64,000 nt of DNA, taken from contig NZ_JANZYP010000002.1 in NCBI RefSeq assembly GCF_025506355.1, positions 62,001 through 126,000 on the forward strand, read 5' to 3'. A program made the translations under genes and the position numbers. Positions within the stretch are counted from its first letter, which is position 1. Each line of letters opens with the position of its first letter. The notes beneath the pieces are model-generated. The model was not told where the DNA came from and did no database searches. It saw nothing but the letters and a program-made list of their open reading frames with translations. The DNA comes from Sphaerisporangium corydalis. GTDB taxonomy: Bacteria > Actinomycetota > Actinomycetes > Streptosporangiales > Streptosporangiaceae. Below are positions 7,847 to 16,272 of the stretch, in pieces.

Positions 7847-8445
7847 TGCTGGATGTGGCGGTGATAGAGGACCCGGCCGCGGCCGAGGTCTCGCTGGACC
7901 CGATACGGTCCCGGCTGCTCGCCGAGCTGTCCGAGCCCGCGTCGGCCACCACGCTCGCCGCGAAGGTCGGCCTGCCTCGACAGAAGGTGAACTACCACCT
8001 GAAGGCCCTGGAACGTCACGGCCTGGTGGTGCTGGTCGAGGAACGCCGCAAGGGCAACGTCAACGAACGGGTCATGCGCGCCGCCGCCGCGTCGTACGTG
8101 ATCTCGCCGCTGGCGCTGGCGGCGGTGCAACCCGATCCGGCCCGGTCCCCCGACCAGCTCTCGGCGCGCTGGCTGCTGGCGGTCTCCGCCCGGCTGGTGC
8201 GCGACGTGGGCGCCCTCATCACCGGCGCGGGCAAGGCCCGCAAGAAGGTGGCGACGTTCGCGATCGACGGCGAGATCCGCTTCGCCTCGGCCGCCGACCG
8301 CGCCGCCTTCGCCGAGGAGCTGGCCGCGACGATCGCGACCCTGGTCGGCAAGTACCACGACGACACGGCGGGCGAGGGACGCGACCACCGCCTCATCGTC
8401 GCCGTCCACCCCAAGGTCCTCCCCGGCCCGTCCAAGACCCCCTGA
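7846..8445 (+). CDS. ArsR-type winged-helix transcriptional regulator
   Basis: This 199-residue protein has an N-terminal winged-helix domain: LDPIRSRLLAELSEPASATTLAAKVGLPRQKVNYHLKAL is the helix-turn-helix region (residues about 17-55, described here in parts), followed by the wing GLVVLVEERRKGNVNER. The C-terminal part (about 100-190) is an alpha/beta segment of unknown ligand. No metal-binding Cys pairs are seen, so it is not a classic metal sensor. It has no ribosome site and appears leaderless, with a palindrome over its start. The neighbour lpdA is divergent, 112 bp away, and may be a target. Confidence 0.8.
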   Translation: MLDVAVIEDPAAAEVSLDPIRSRLLAELSEPASATTLAAKVGLPRQKVNYHLKALERHGLVVLVEERRKGNVNERVMRAAAASYVISPLALAAVQPDPARSPDQLSARWLLAVSARLVRDVGALITGAGKARKKVATFAIDGEIRFASAADRAAFAEELAATIATLVGKYHDDTAGEGRDHRLIVAVHPKVLPGPSKTP

Positions 8446-8498
8446 CGCCCGTCGCCGGACCCCCGCGCCGCCACGCGGCCGAACCGGCACCGGGAGGG

Positions 8499-9320
8499 TC
8501 AGGCGCGGAAGGCCGCGGCGTTCTCGGCGGCCCACTGGGCGAACGAGCGGGCCGGACGGCCGGTGACCTCCTCGATGGTGGAGTTCACCGTGTTGGGCTC
8601 CACCGGCACGTCGCCGAAGACGCCGATCAGGAAGTCGATCAGCTCCGGCGGCATCCCCTGCGCCGCCATCCTCGCGCGCGCCTGCGCCTCGGTCAGCTCG
8701 ACGAACCGGACCTCCCTGCCGATCGCCTCGCCGATGATGCGGACCTTGTCGCGGGTGGTCAGCCGTTCGGGACCGGTCAGGCCGTAGGTCCGGCCCGCGT
8801 GGCCGTCCCGCACCAGGGCCGTGGCCGCGACGGCGGCGATGTCGGCCTCGTGGACCATGGCGGTGGTCGCGTCGCCGAACGGTTCGCGCACGACCCCTTC
8901 GGCGCGGACGCCCTCGGCCCAGTGCAGGGCGTTGGACATGAACTCCGTCGGCTGGACGAACGTCCAGTCCAGGGCGCCGGCCCGCACGGCCGGCTCCAGC
9001 GTCCCCTCGTCCCAGCCGCCCAGCACCGTGACCCTGCGCACCCCGGCCTTGACGGCCAGGTCGACGATCTCCTGGCCGTTGCGCAGCGCCCCGAAGTCCT
9101 TCCCGCCGAAGGTGATCAGGTGGGCGGCGGTCACGCCGTCGAACACGGGCACCAGGCTGTCGGTCACCGTCAGGTCGCCCGCCACCACCTCCACCCCGGC
9201 GGGCAGGTTCGCCCTGGACGGGTCGCGGGTCAGCGCGCGTACGCGGTGACCCGCCTGGATGAGCTCGCCGGCCACGCGGCGGCCGACCGTTCCGGTCGCT
9301 CCGGTCACGAGAATCGTCAT
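8499..9320 (-). CDS. NmrA-like NAD(P)-binding oxidoreductase (atypical SDR)
   Basis: The 273-residue protein begins with the Rossmann motif MTILVTGATGTVGRRV and continues with an atypical SDR/NmrA pattern (LTRDPSRA, then VVAGDLTV, then EADIAAVAA). Such proteins bind NAD(P)H and serve as reductases or redox sensors; there is no canonical YxxxK in the usual place, so catalysis is uncertain. The start has a GAAGGAG site seven bases upstream. Its substrate is unknown. The genes around it form a run of minus-strand redox genes without obvious operon coupling. Confidence 0.85.
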   Translation of the reverse strand: MTILVTGATGTVGRRVAGELIQAGHRVRALTRDPSRANLPAGVEVVAGDLTVTDSLVPVFDGVTAAHLITFGGKDFGALRNGQEIVDLAVKAGVRRVTVLGGWDEGTLEPAVRAGALDWTFVQPTEFMSNALHWAEGVRAEGVVREPFGDATTAMVHEADIAAVAATALVRDGHAGRTYGLTGPERLTTRDKVRIIGEAIGREVRFVELTEAQARARMAAQGMPPELIDFLIGVFGDVPVEPNTVNSTIEEVTGRPARSFAQWAAENAAAFRA

Positions 9321-9425
9321 TGGGGGCTCCTTCGCTCGTCCTGCCCTGCGAGAAAAGGCTATGGACGATTGAGGCCACTTCCTGACCTCTATTCACGACC
9401 GCGCGAGGGAGCGCACCGTCTCAGA

Positions 9426-9947
9426 TCACTCGCCGGTGACGCCGTCGATGCGCTCACGCAGGATGTCGGCGTGGCCGTTGTGGCGGGCGTACTCCTCGAT
9501 CATGTGGACGTAGATCCAGCGCAGGCTCATCTCGACCTTGCGGAAGGGGTCCATGAAGGTCTCGTCCAGCGACCGGCTCGCCGCGACCTCGCGGACCGTC
9601 TCGACCTCCCGCGTGAACGCGGCGAGGCAGGCCTCCGCGTCGGCGGTGTCCACGTCGTCGAAATCACCGTCGAGGTTGTCGTCGCTGTAGTAGTAGGGGG
9701 TGTCGGGCTCGCCCGCGAACCGGTTCTTGAACCAGGACCGTTCGACCTCGGTCATGTGGCGCACGAGCCCCAGCAGCGACAGGCTGGACGGGGCGACGGC
9801 GCGCTGCTTGAGCTGGTCGGACGTCAGCCCTGCGCACTTGCTCAGCAAGGTCTGCCGGTGGAAGTCGAGCCAGCCCTCCAGCATCGTGCGCTCGTCGGCG
9901 ATGGTGGGGGCTTCCACCCGGGCGGGGTTCGGGGCGATCCAGGTCAT
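9426..9947 (-). CDS. DinB/DUF664 family protein
   Basis: This 173-residue all-helical protein fits the DinB-like (DUF664) fold: ERTMLEGWLDFHRQTLL in the first helix, SLLGLVRHMTEVERSWF in the second, and VHMIEEYARHNGHADIL near the end. The three His residues that bind a metal in this fold (RHMTEVE, EEYARHNGHAD) are in place. Related proteins include mycothiol- or bacillithiol-dependent enzymes, so a thiol-dependent detoxification role is possible. ATG 9947 is preferred to the GTG two codons earlier by comparison with the usual MTW start; no strong ribosome site supports either. Confidence 0.82.
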   Translation of the reverse strand: MTWIAPNPARVEAPTIADERTMLEGWLDFHRQTLLSKCAGLTSDQLKQRAVAPSSLSLLGLVRHMTEVERSWFKNRFAGEPDTPYYYSDDNLDGDFDDVDTADAEACLAAFTREVETVREVAASRSLDETFMDPFRKVEMSLRWIYVHMIEEYARHNGHADILRERIDGVTGE

Positions 9948-10049
9948 CCGCACATGATGCCCGACCGGCGGCCCCCGCCGTACGAAGGCTCCCGGCCGAG
10001 CGGCACCCGGACCCGATCATGCCCCCGGGCGGAGGCTCCCGAGGCGGGA

Positions 10050-10961
10050 TCAGGCGATCGTCAGGATGATCTTTCCGCGGCCGTGGCCGGTCTCGATCTC
10101 CCTGTGCGCGTCGGCGGCGCGTTCCAGGGGATAGGTCCTGCGCACCGGGAACCGGAACTCGCCGGCGTCGATCATGGCGGCGTACCGGCCGAGCCGCTCG
10201 GCCGTCCGCTCGCCCCGCGTCACGCGAACACCCAGCTCGGCCGCCCGGCCGTGGTCGACCAGGGTGAGGATGCGGTCGCGGTCCTCGACCAGCTCCAGGG
10301 AGACCTCCAGCGCCTCCCCGCCCGCCCCGTCGAGCGCCGCGTCCACGCCGCCGGGGGCCAGATGGCGGACCCGGCCGGCCAGTCCCGCTCCGTAGGCGAC
10401 CGGAATCGCCCCGAGGTCCCTGAGGTGCTCGTGGTTCTCCGGCCGCGCGGTGCCGATGACGGTGGCGCCCAGCGCGACGGCGATCTGCACGGCCGCCGAG
10501 CCCACGGCCCCGGCCGCGCCGTGGATCAGCAGCGTGTCGCCCTTCCCCACCCCGAGCCCGCCCACCGCCAGCTCGGCGGTCTGCACACCGGCCGTCAGCC
10601 CGCCCGCCACCGCCCACGGGACCCCCGCCGGCTTCGGCGTGACCTGGTCGGCGCCGACCACGATGTACTCGGCGTAGGCGTTCATCAGCGAGAACCCGAG
10701 CACGTCGGTCCCGGCGGGCGGGCCCGCCACCCCCTCGCCGACCTGGTCGACCGTCCCGGCGAACTCGTTGCCCGGAACCCTCGGCAGGTCGCCACTCGCC
10801 CCCGGCGGGGTCCAGCCCGCCCTGACGGCCGCGTCGAAGGGCTGCACGCCGGCCGTCCTCACCCGCACCCGCACCTGCCCGGGCCCGGCTTGTGGCGTCT
10901 CCAGCTCCATGACGCGCAGAACCTCGGGCCCGCCGAACGCGGAAAGAGCAGCGGCTTTCAT
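10050..10961 (-). CDS. NADP-dependent quinone-oxidoreductase-like protein (MDR family)
   Basis: The 303-residue medium-chain dehydrogenase starts MKAAALSAFGGPEVL and carries the GroES-like domain (GVQPFDAAVRAGW, RVPGNEFAGTVDQVG) and the NADPH-binding motif HGAAGAVGSAAVQIA. The Cys/His zinc ligands of alcohol dehydrogenases are absent, as in zeta-crystallin-type quinone reductases. It likely reduces quinones or enones with NADPH. Its promoter has a 19-bp spacer with an internal dyad (10995-11025), the layout used by MerR-type activators, which suggests induction by a redox-active or toxic compound. Confidence 0.88.
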   Translation of the reverse strand: MKAAALSAFGGPEVLRVMELETPQAGPGQVRVRVRTAGVQPFDAAVRAGWTPPGASGDLPRVPGNEFAGTVDQVGEGVAGPPAGTDVLGFSLMNAYAEYIVVGADQVTPKPAGVPWAVAGGLTAGVQTAELAVGGLGVGKGDTLLIHGAAGAVGSAAVQIAVALGATVIGTARPENHEHLRDLGAIPVAYGAGLAGRVRHLAPGGVDAALDGAGGEALEVSLELVEDRDRILTLVDHGRAAELGVRVTRGERTAERLGRYAAMIDAGEFRFPVRRTYPLERAADAHREIETGHGRGKIILTIA

Positions 10962-10994
10962 GACTCAACCCCTCGATCGCACCATTTGCGGTTC

Positions 10995-11025
10995 ACTATG
11001 CAACCCGAACCAAGGTTGAGGTCAA
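10995..11025 (-). promoter_or_regulatory. MerR-type promoter with 19-bp spacer
   Basis: On the minus strand TTGACC (11025-11020) and CATAGT (11000-10995) are 19 bp apart, longer than the optimal 17. The spacer contains the dyad AACC-TT-GGTT. MerR activators bind such dyads in overlong spacers and twist the DNA to align the two promoter elements. No merR-like gene is in this window. Confidence 0.5.
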
Positions 11026-11081
11026 ACTCATGGAGGGCCGTCGCGTACGACCTCGGTCGCGCTGCCGGCCGCCTGGTCGCG

Positions 11082-11924
11082 TCAGCCGGACACCGCGCGC
11101 AGCGCTCCCGGCCGCCGGCCGTTGAGGTGGGCGAGGGCGGCGGCCGTGGCGTCGTCGGCGGGCAGCAGGACGACCAGGCGCTGGTCGTCGTCCGCGGGCA
11201 GGTCCAGGGTCTCGTACGCCAGGCGCAGCTCGCCCGCCTCGGGGTGGACCAGCCGCTCGACGCCATTGGGCTTCGGGAGCCCGGCCAGGGTGCTCATGCG
11301 CGCGGCGAAGGCCTGCCCGGCGATGAGGGTCAGCTCGTCCACCAGCCGGTCCGTGTGGAACGCCCGTTGCTTCAGCGCGGCGGCCCGCTCGTCGGCGACC
11401 CGGTCCCATTCGGGGTAGGCGACACGCGCCCGGGGGTCGGTGAACACGTAGCGGGCGAGGTTCGGCGGGGTGCCGTCCAGCAGGCCGATGGGCCCCGCCA
11501 GCCGCTCGTACCCCGACGTCCAGGCGATGATCTCGCTCACCCGGTTGACCAGCATCGCGGGCGCGGGCTCCAGGCCGTCGAGCAGCACGCGCACCGTCGG
11601 ACGAACCGTGCGGGCGGGCGTCATGTCGCCCGCGCATCGGAAGCCGCCGTCGGCCACCTTGCTGAGGCGTTGCAGGTGGATGCGCTCGCTGGTGGTCAGC
11701 CGGAGGACGTCGGCCAGCGCGGAGAGCACCTGCGCGGACGGCCGGCGGTCGCGTCCCCGTTCGAGGCGGGTCACGTACTCGACGCTGACCCCGGCGAGCG
11801 TGGCCAGCTCGGCCCGGCGCAGACCCGGCGTACGACGGCGGGGACCCGAGGGCAGGCCCACGTCGGCGGGCGTGACGGCCTCGCGGCGGAGCCGCAGGAA
11901 CATGCCCAGCTCGTTGTCGCTCAC
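11082..11924 (-). CDS. XRE family regulator with MmyB-like ligand-binding domain
   Basis: The 280-residue protein has an N-terminal HTH (TPGLRRAELATLAGVSVEYV with TRLERGRDRRPSAQVL, residues about 32-72) and a C-terminal PAS-like MmyB domain (PF17765) from about residue 110, recognised by PAMLVNRVSEIIAWTSGYE and the closing VHPEAGELRLAYETLDLP. Proteins of this type bind fatty acids or other small ligands and usually regulate a divergent oxidoreductase gene. The divergent FMN reductase gene at 12072 is 147 bp away and is the natural candidate target. Confidence 0.9.
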   Translation of the reverse strand: MSDNELGMFLRLRREAVTPADVGLPSGPRRRTPGLRRAELATLAGVSVEYVTRLERGRDRRPSAQVLSALADVLRLTTSERIHLQRLSKVADGGFRCAGDMTPARTVRPTVRVLLDGLEPAPAMLVNRVSEIIAWTSGYERLAGPIGLLDGTPPNLARYVFTDPRARVAYPEWDRVADERAAALKQRAFHTDRLVDELTLIAGQAFAARMSTLAGLPKPNGVERLVHPEAGELRLAYETLDLPADDDQRLVVLLPADDATAAALAHLNGRRPGALRAVSG

Positions 11925-12071
11925 CTCTAGAACGTAACAGCGGGGGCCCGCCCGGATCCTGGCCCTTCCGCTACCCCCATCGGTCCGGCCTTCCTGGGTC
12001 CGCGCGAGACCGGCAGGTTGGGACGCGTGGCCGCAGCGGTCACCTCATGACGTCCGGCAAGGAGTACGAGC

Positions 12072-12677
12072 ATGCCCAGTGAGACCCTCGACCTCGCGGT
12101 CATCATCGGCAGCGTCAGGCAGGGCCGGTTCGGCCCGGTGGTGGCGAACTGGTTCACCGAGCGGGCCGAGTCGCACGGCGCGTTCAAGGTCGACCTGATC
12201 GACCTCGCGGACACGCCCCTGCCGCTCGAACTGCCGCCCCTGCCGCCGAGGCTCGAACCGAACATGGCCAGGCCCGCGGAGATGGCGGAGCTGACCCGGC
12301 GGATCGACGCGGCGGACGCGATCGTCGTAGTGACGCCGGAGTACAACCGCAGCTTCCCGGCGTCGCTGAAGGCGGCCATCGACTGGCACTACACCGAGTG
12401 GGAGGCCAAGCCGATCGGTTTCGTCGGCTACAGCGGGGGGAGCGGCGGCATCCTCGCGGTGGAGCAGTTGCGGCAGGTCTTCGGCGAGCTGCTGGCGCAC
12501 ACGGTCCGCGACTATGTCTCGTTCCCCCGGTACTACCAGCTCTTCGACGCCGACGGCCGGCTCATCGCCCCCGAGGGTCCCGAGGGGTCGGCGAAGGCGA
12601 TGCTCGACGAGCTCCAGTGGTGGGGGTCGGTCCTGCGCGACGCCCGCCGCGATCGGCCGTACCACCAGGCCGGGTAG
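12072..12677 (+). CDS. NADPH-dependent FMN reductase
   Basis: This 201-residue flavodoxin-like protein has the phosphate-binding loop GSVRQGRFG after the first strand and the family signature TPEYNRSFPASLKAAIDW, which surrounds the flavin. Members transfer electrons from NAD(P)H to FMN, quinones or azo compounds. It starts with AAGGAG upstream at 12059-12064. It lies head-to-head with the MmyB-type regulator, a widespread pairing in actinobacteria that suggests local repression. Confidence 0.9.
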   Translation: MPSETLDLAVIIGSVRQGRFGPVVANWFTERAESHGAFKVDLIDLADTPLPLELPPLPPRLEPNMARPAEMAELTRRIDAADAIVVVTPEYNRSFPASLKAAIDWHYTEWEAKPIGFVGYSGGSGGILAVEQLRQVFGELLAHTVRDYVSFPRYYQLFDADGRLIAPEGPEGSAKAMLDELQWWGSVLRDARRDRPYHQAG

Positions 12678-12807
12678 ACCTCCGGGCGGACCGGCCAGGG
12701 CGGGGGCGGGCCCTCCTCCACAGGTTCCCGTGAACGTGGACGGGATACCCGCCGCACTTCATCTGAGAGCACTTATTTCGTGGGGGTTTGTGGTTGAGTC
12801 ATGCACC

Positions 12808-13635
12808 ATGCTGACCAGCCCCCCGACCGCAGAATCGCCGCGCCGCGCGTGGGTTCCCCTCGCCCTCTCATACGCCGTCGCGCAACTCACCGAAGTGTTC
12901 CTGCACGAGTTCTGCCACGCCGTGGCCGCCCGCGCGTACGGCTACCCGACCACGATCGGCCAGTTCGTGGAGGACAACCCCTCGACCTCCTCCCCGGCCC
13001 ACGAGGCCGTCATCGCCGCGGCCGGTCCGGTCGGCAGCGTGGCGCTGGGACTGCTGTTCCTGTCGATCTACCGGCGCTCGATCAGGCGCCAGGGTTTCGG
13101 CAACCTGCTGATGATGTGGCTGGCCATGACCGGGCTGGTGGGCGGCATCGGCTACCTGGTCGTGATGCCGATACTCACCCCCGGTGACACGGCCGTCGTG
13201 GCCAGGATCCTGGGCATCCCCATGGCGCTGCAGATCGTCATCGCGGCCGGCTCGATGGTGGCCCTGTACTTCGTGGCCAGGCCGCTCGGCACGATGTGGC
13301 TGGACACCCTGCCGCCCGCCACGCCCGTGGCCTCCCCCCACGAGCGGGCGACGAGCGTCACCCGCCTGTGGATCCCGTTCCTCCTCGGTTTCGTCCTGCT
13401 GCTCCCCGCCGCGATCGGCGGCGACCCGCTGATCGTGTTCTACGGCCTGATCGGTGTCTGGGGGCCGGGCATGGCGCTGATCGGCTTCATGACGCTCGGT
13501 GTCCGCCGGCCCTACGAACGGCCGGCGTCCACCGAGTCCGGCTCCCCCTGGCGCGTCCCCATCTGGGGATACGTCCTGTACGCGGCCCTCGTGGCCTTCT
13601 ACCTGCTGGCCCTGCGCCCCGGCCTGCCCTTCTGA
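12808..13635 (+). CDS. Polytopic membrane protein with HExxH motif (M50-like)
   Basis: The protein is about 275 residues with seven or so membrane segments. The first carries FLHEFCHAVAARAYG, in which His33, Glu34 and His37 form an HExxH zinc motif with the downstream Gly typical of intramembrane M50 (site-2-protease-like) peptidases. The next conserved M50 element, a Gly-Pro turn, may be AAGPVGSVALG. The third element, with the Asp ligand in an LDG-type motif, is not obvious; WLDTLPP is the nearest candidate. It may be an intramembrane metalloprotease or a relative that only binds metal. The ATG start is uncertain; a GTG at 12790 is an alternative. Confidence 0.65.
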   Translation: MLTSPPTAESPRRAWVPLALSYAVAQLTEVFLHEFCHAVAARAYGYPTTIGQFVEDNPSTSSPAHEAVIAAAGPVGSVALGLLFLSIYRRSIRRQGFGNLLMMWLAMTGLVGGIGYLVVMPILTPGDTAVVARILGIPMALQIVIAAGSMVALYFVARPLGTMWLDTLPPATPVASPHERATSVTRLWIPFLLGFVLLLPAAIGGDPLIVFYGLIGVWGPGMALIGFMTLGVRRPYERPASTESGSPWRVPIWGYVLYAALVAFYLLALRPGLPF

Positions 13636-13652
13636 TTCCCGGCGCGGGCGTC

Positions 13653-14585
13653 TCACGGGGTGAGGACGATCCGGCCGCGAAGACCGCCCTTCTCCAGCAG
13701 GGTGTGCGCGGCCCGGGCCTCCTCCAGCGGCAGCGTCCGCGCCACACGAAGCGTGAGCGCTCCCGCGTCCACGAGCGCCGCCAGTTCGGCGAGCCGGGCG
13801 CCGTCGGCGAAGACCTCCTGGACGACGACGCGCGTGCCCCGGATGGGCGGCGGGGCGAACGGGGCGACCAGCGCGACGAACGTGCCCGCGCCGCGCAGCG
13901 CCTGATGCGCCGCGATGCCGAGGACCGCCGCGTCGACCACGGCGTCCACCCCGCCCGGGACGATCGACCGCACGGCGGGACCGAGGTCGTCGGCCGACGT
14001 GACGACCTCGTCGGCGCCGAGCGCGCGCACCCGTTCCACGTCGCCGGGGCGGGCGTGGGCGACGGTCCGCAGGCCGCGCAGCGCGGCGAGCTCGACCACG
14101 AACCCGCCTACGCCACCTGACGCGCCCGTGACCAGCAGCGTCCCTCCGCGACCGAGGCCCGCGAGGCCGAGCGCGCGGTCGGCGGTGAGGGCGTTGAGCG
14201 GGAGCGTCGCCGCCTCGACCAGGGACACCGACGTGGGGGCCTTCGCCACCGCCGGCTCGTCCAGCACGACATGGCCGGCATGGGCCCCGCCCGCGAACAG
14301 CAGGTCGCGCAGGCCGACGACCGCGTCGCCCGGCCGGAAGCGGCGGGTGTCCGGTCCGAGCGCGTCGACGTGCCCGGCCACGTCCCATCCGAGCCCGAGC
14401 GACGCCGAGGGGGCGACCAGACCCGCTTCGGTGAGGCGCCCGGCACGCGCGGAGAGGTCGATCGGGTTGAGCGCCGAGCCCGCGACCTTCACGCGTATCT
14501 GCCCGGGGCCGGGGTCGGGTACCGGGGTGTCGATCAGCTCGAGGACTTCGGGGCCGCCGAACCGGCGGACGGCAATGGAACGCAT
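13653..14585 (-). CDS. NADP-dependent quinone-oxidoreductase-like protein (MDR family)
   Basis: The 310-residue protein starts MRSIAVRRFGGPEVLEL and has the GroES-like domain and the nucleotide motif VTGASGGVGGFVVE. It lacks structural and catalytic zinc ligands. It is a second paralogue of the enzyme at 10050-10961. A divergent HxlR regulator gene starts 102 bp away, an arrangement in which HxlR proteins repress a quinone or aldehyde reductase until an electrophile is sensed. The start excludes an 86-codon upstream extension without family similarity. Confidence 0.87.
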   Translation of the reverse strand: MRSIAVRRFGGPEVLELIDTPVPDPGPGQIRVKVAGSALNPIDLSARAGRLTEAGLVAPSASLGLGWDVAGHVDALGPDTRRFRPGDAVVGLRDLLFAGGAHAGHVVLDEPAVAKAPTSVSLVEAATLPLNALTADRALGLAGLGRGGTLLVTGASGGVGGFVVELAALRGLRTVAHARPGDVERVRALGADEVVTSADDLGPAVRSIVPGGVDAVVDAAVLGIAAHQALRGAGTFVALVAPFAPPPIRGTRVVVQEVFADGARLAELAALVDAGALTLRVARTLPLEEARAAHTLLEKGGLRGRIVLTP

Positions 14586-14624
14586 GCGGCCGACGTTAGA
14601 AAACGGTGGGTACCGTGGGAAGAA

Positions 14625-14640
14625 GGTACTCGCGAGTGCC
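14625..14640 (+). promoter_or_regulatory. Inverted repeat in the HxlR/oxidoreductase divergent promoter
   Basis: GGTACTCGCGAGTGCC is a 16-bp inverted repeat with a single mismatched pair, and a GGTACC half-site lies 15 bp to its left. It sits between the divergent genes and is a likely HxlR site. Binding is inferred from position. Confidence 0.45.
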
Positions 14641-14687
14641 CATGGAACGCCGGGGGAACCACGCCGGCGCCGGACGCGGGAGGACCC

Positions 14688-15110
14688 ATGGCGACGATGA
14701 GCTCCGCCGAGAGGCGCGATGTCGCGCGGCGGGCGTACAACGCGAACCTCGCCGGGTGCCCGGGGCACGAGCTGCTGGCGACCCTCAGCGACAAATGGGT
14801 CACTCTGGTGCTCAGCGCGCTCGCGGACGGCCCGCTGAGGCACAGCGAGATCTCCCGGATCGTCGCGGGCGCGACCCAGAAGATGCTCACGCAGACGTTG
14901 CGCAAGCTCGAACGCGACGGGCTCGTCGACCGCGCGGTCACCGCGTCCGTGCCGCCGCGCGTCGACTACGAGCTGACCGCGCTCGGGGAGAGCCTGCTCC
15001 CGCTCCAGCGTGCCATCAAGGCCTGGGCGGAGGACCGCATCGAGGACGTGCGCGCGGCCCGCGACCGCTACGACGCGGCCGGGCGTGACGACCGGCGCGG
15101 GGCGTCCTGA
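14688..15110 (+). CDS. HxlR family transcriptional regulator
   Basis: The 140-residue winged-helix protein has the HxlR signature: the N-terminal CPGHELLATLSDKWVTLVL, the recognition helix region HSEISRIVAGATQKMLTQTL and the wing DYELTALGESL. A Cys near the N-terminus (Cys24 in AGCPG) matches the position of the redox or electrophile sensor Cys in HypR/QorR-type HxlR proteins, so thiol-based sensing is plausible. It starts at ATG 14688 with GGGAGGA upstream. Its probable target is the divergent quinone oxidoreductase gene. Confidence 0.9.
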   Translation: MATMSSAERRDVARRAYNANLAGCPGHELLATLSDKWVTLVLSALADGPLRHSEISRIVAGATQKMLTQTLRKLERDGLVDRAVTASVPPRVDYELTALGESLLPLQRAIKAWAEDRIEDVRAARDRYDAAGRDDRRGAS

Positions 15111-15164
15111 CCGGCCGGGACGTCATGCGGGAGCGTCACGACCGGCGCGCCGGTGTGGACCACG

Positions 15165-15196
15165 AGGAGCCCGGTCACGGGTGTGACCGGGCTCCT
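15165..15196. terminator. Bidirectional hairpin terminator
   Basis: Perfect 14-bp arms AGGAGCCCGGTCAC and GTGACCGGGCTCCT enclose a GGGT loop. The hairpin lies between the 3' ends of the convergent HxlR gene and the NlpC/P60-like gene at 15253, so it can serve both. Confidence 0.75.
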
Positions 15197-15252
15197 GCCC
15201 CTGATCGTGAAGGGCCGGACCGCCGGTGGAGGACCGGACGGCCGTGGCCGGG

Positions 15253-16272
15253 TCAGTTGAGGGCGAGCGGCCGGTAGGCGGCGAACCCGGTCCCCGGGGA
15301 CAGGCCCTGGGTCAGGCGCCGGTGGTCGGTGCCGTAGCCGCGACGCTGCTGGTAGGCCCAGTACGACCGGTGCTTGGCGTCCGCCCATCTGTCGAAGATG
15401 ATCACCTGCCGTCCGGCGGCCGGACCGGTGGCCCTGATGACCAGGTCACCGGGACGCAGCTCGGAGACCGGGATCGGCCTGCTGTGGCCGGCGGAGACCA
15501 GCCCCAGGGAGGTGGGACCGGGTGCGCCGAGCCGCAACGCCATCGCGGCGTAACCCGAGCCGTCGGCCCGGTAGCCGTCGTGCCTGGCGGTCTGGCTGTA
15601 CGGCACGCGCTGCGCGGTGGCCGGCTTCCAGGTCTTCGCGCGGGCGATGACCTGGGCTCGCGTCACACCGGCCGCGGGCCACAACGCGGAGACGATCACC
15701 TGCGCGTCCCCGGCCTGCGGCTGGTACCGCTCGGGGTACTTCGACACCTGCACCCGCTGGCAGACGTCGCCCACCACGGCCGTCCGCCAGGAACCGTCCG
15801 GGTACTTGCGGAGCATCTTGTCGAGGAACGCCCCGGTCGACCAGGCCACGTCGAGCCGCTGGGCGGCGCTGCCCCAGGCGACCCGCTGCTGGAACACGCC
15901 CAGGCTGTCGTGGTCGACCTCCCGGTTGATGTTCCGCACGCCCGACTCGACGATGGCCGTGGTGATCGCGATCACCGCCGCCTCCCTCGGGAGCCCGCGA
16001 GCGCGGACCACCCCGACCACCGCCCTGGCGCACGAGACCCGGTACCCGTCCAGGTAGCCGCGCATCTTCATCGTCACCTGGTTGTTGAGGAGCGCGGCCG
16101 TCCCGGTGTCGCCCGCCGTCACCCCTCCCGTCCCGCAGGGGGCGGTCGGCAGGGGGGCGGCGGCCTCCGCGGTCGTCGCGGGGACGGTCGCCGCGAGGGT
16201 CGCCGCGAGCAGGAGCGCCCCCGCGATCCGGGCCGGGCCGAGCGGGCCGGCCCAGGGCCGTGTTCCGCGCAC
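15253..16272 (-). CDS. Secreted lysozyme-like protein with degenerate NlpC/P60 domain
   Basis: The 339-residue protein has a signal peptide (about residues 10-37), a helical domain (about 60-198) resembling transglycosylase folds with a candidate acid Glu109 in AIVESGVRN and DHDSLGVFQQR, and a C-terminal NlpC/P60-like domain (about 205-339). In the latter the catalytic Cys position reads DGSGY (Gly238) and the His position reads GRQV (Gln289), so the amidase should be inactive. The GTG start at 16272 overlaps the upstream stop as TAGTG, implying translational coupling with the gene at 16272-17312. The intact domain may hydrolyse glycan while the dead domain binds wall peptide; this is inference. 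Confidence 0.75.
   Translation of the reverse strand: MRGTRPWAGPLGPARIAGALLLAATLAATVPATTAEAAAPLPTAPCGTGGVTAGDTGTAALLNNQVTMKMRGYLDGYRVSCARAVVGVVRARGLPREAAVIAITTAIVESGVRNINREVDHDSLGVFQQRVAWGSAAQRLDVAWSTGAFLDKMLRKYPDGSWRTAVVGDVCQRVQVSKYPERYQPQAGDAQVIVSALWPAAGVTRAQVIARAKTWKPATAQRVPYSQTARHDGYRADGSGYAAMALRLGAPGPTSLGLVSAGHSRPIPVSELRPGDLVIRATGPAAGRQVIIFDRWADAKHRSYWAYQQRRGYGTDHRRLTQGLSPGTGFAAYRPLALN

Noticed and set aside
8799-11930. Open frame of about 1040 codons on the plus strand
   Set aside because: It lies opposite four well-supported minus-strand genes and is Arg/Gly/His-rich as expected of a high-GC antisense shadow.
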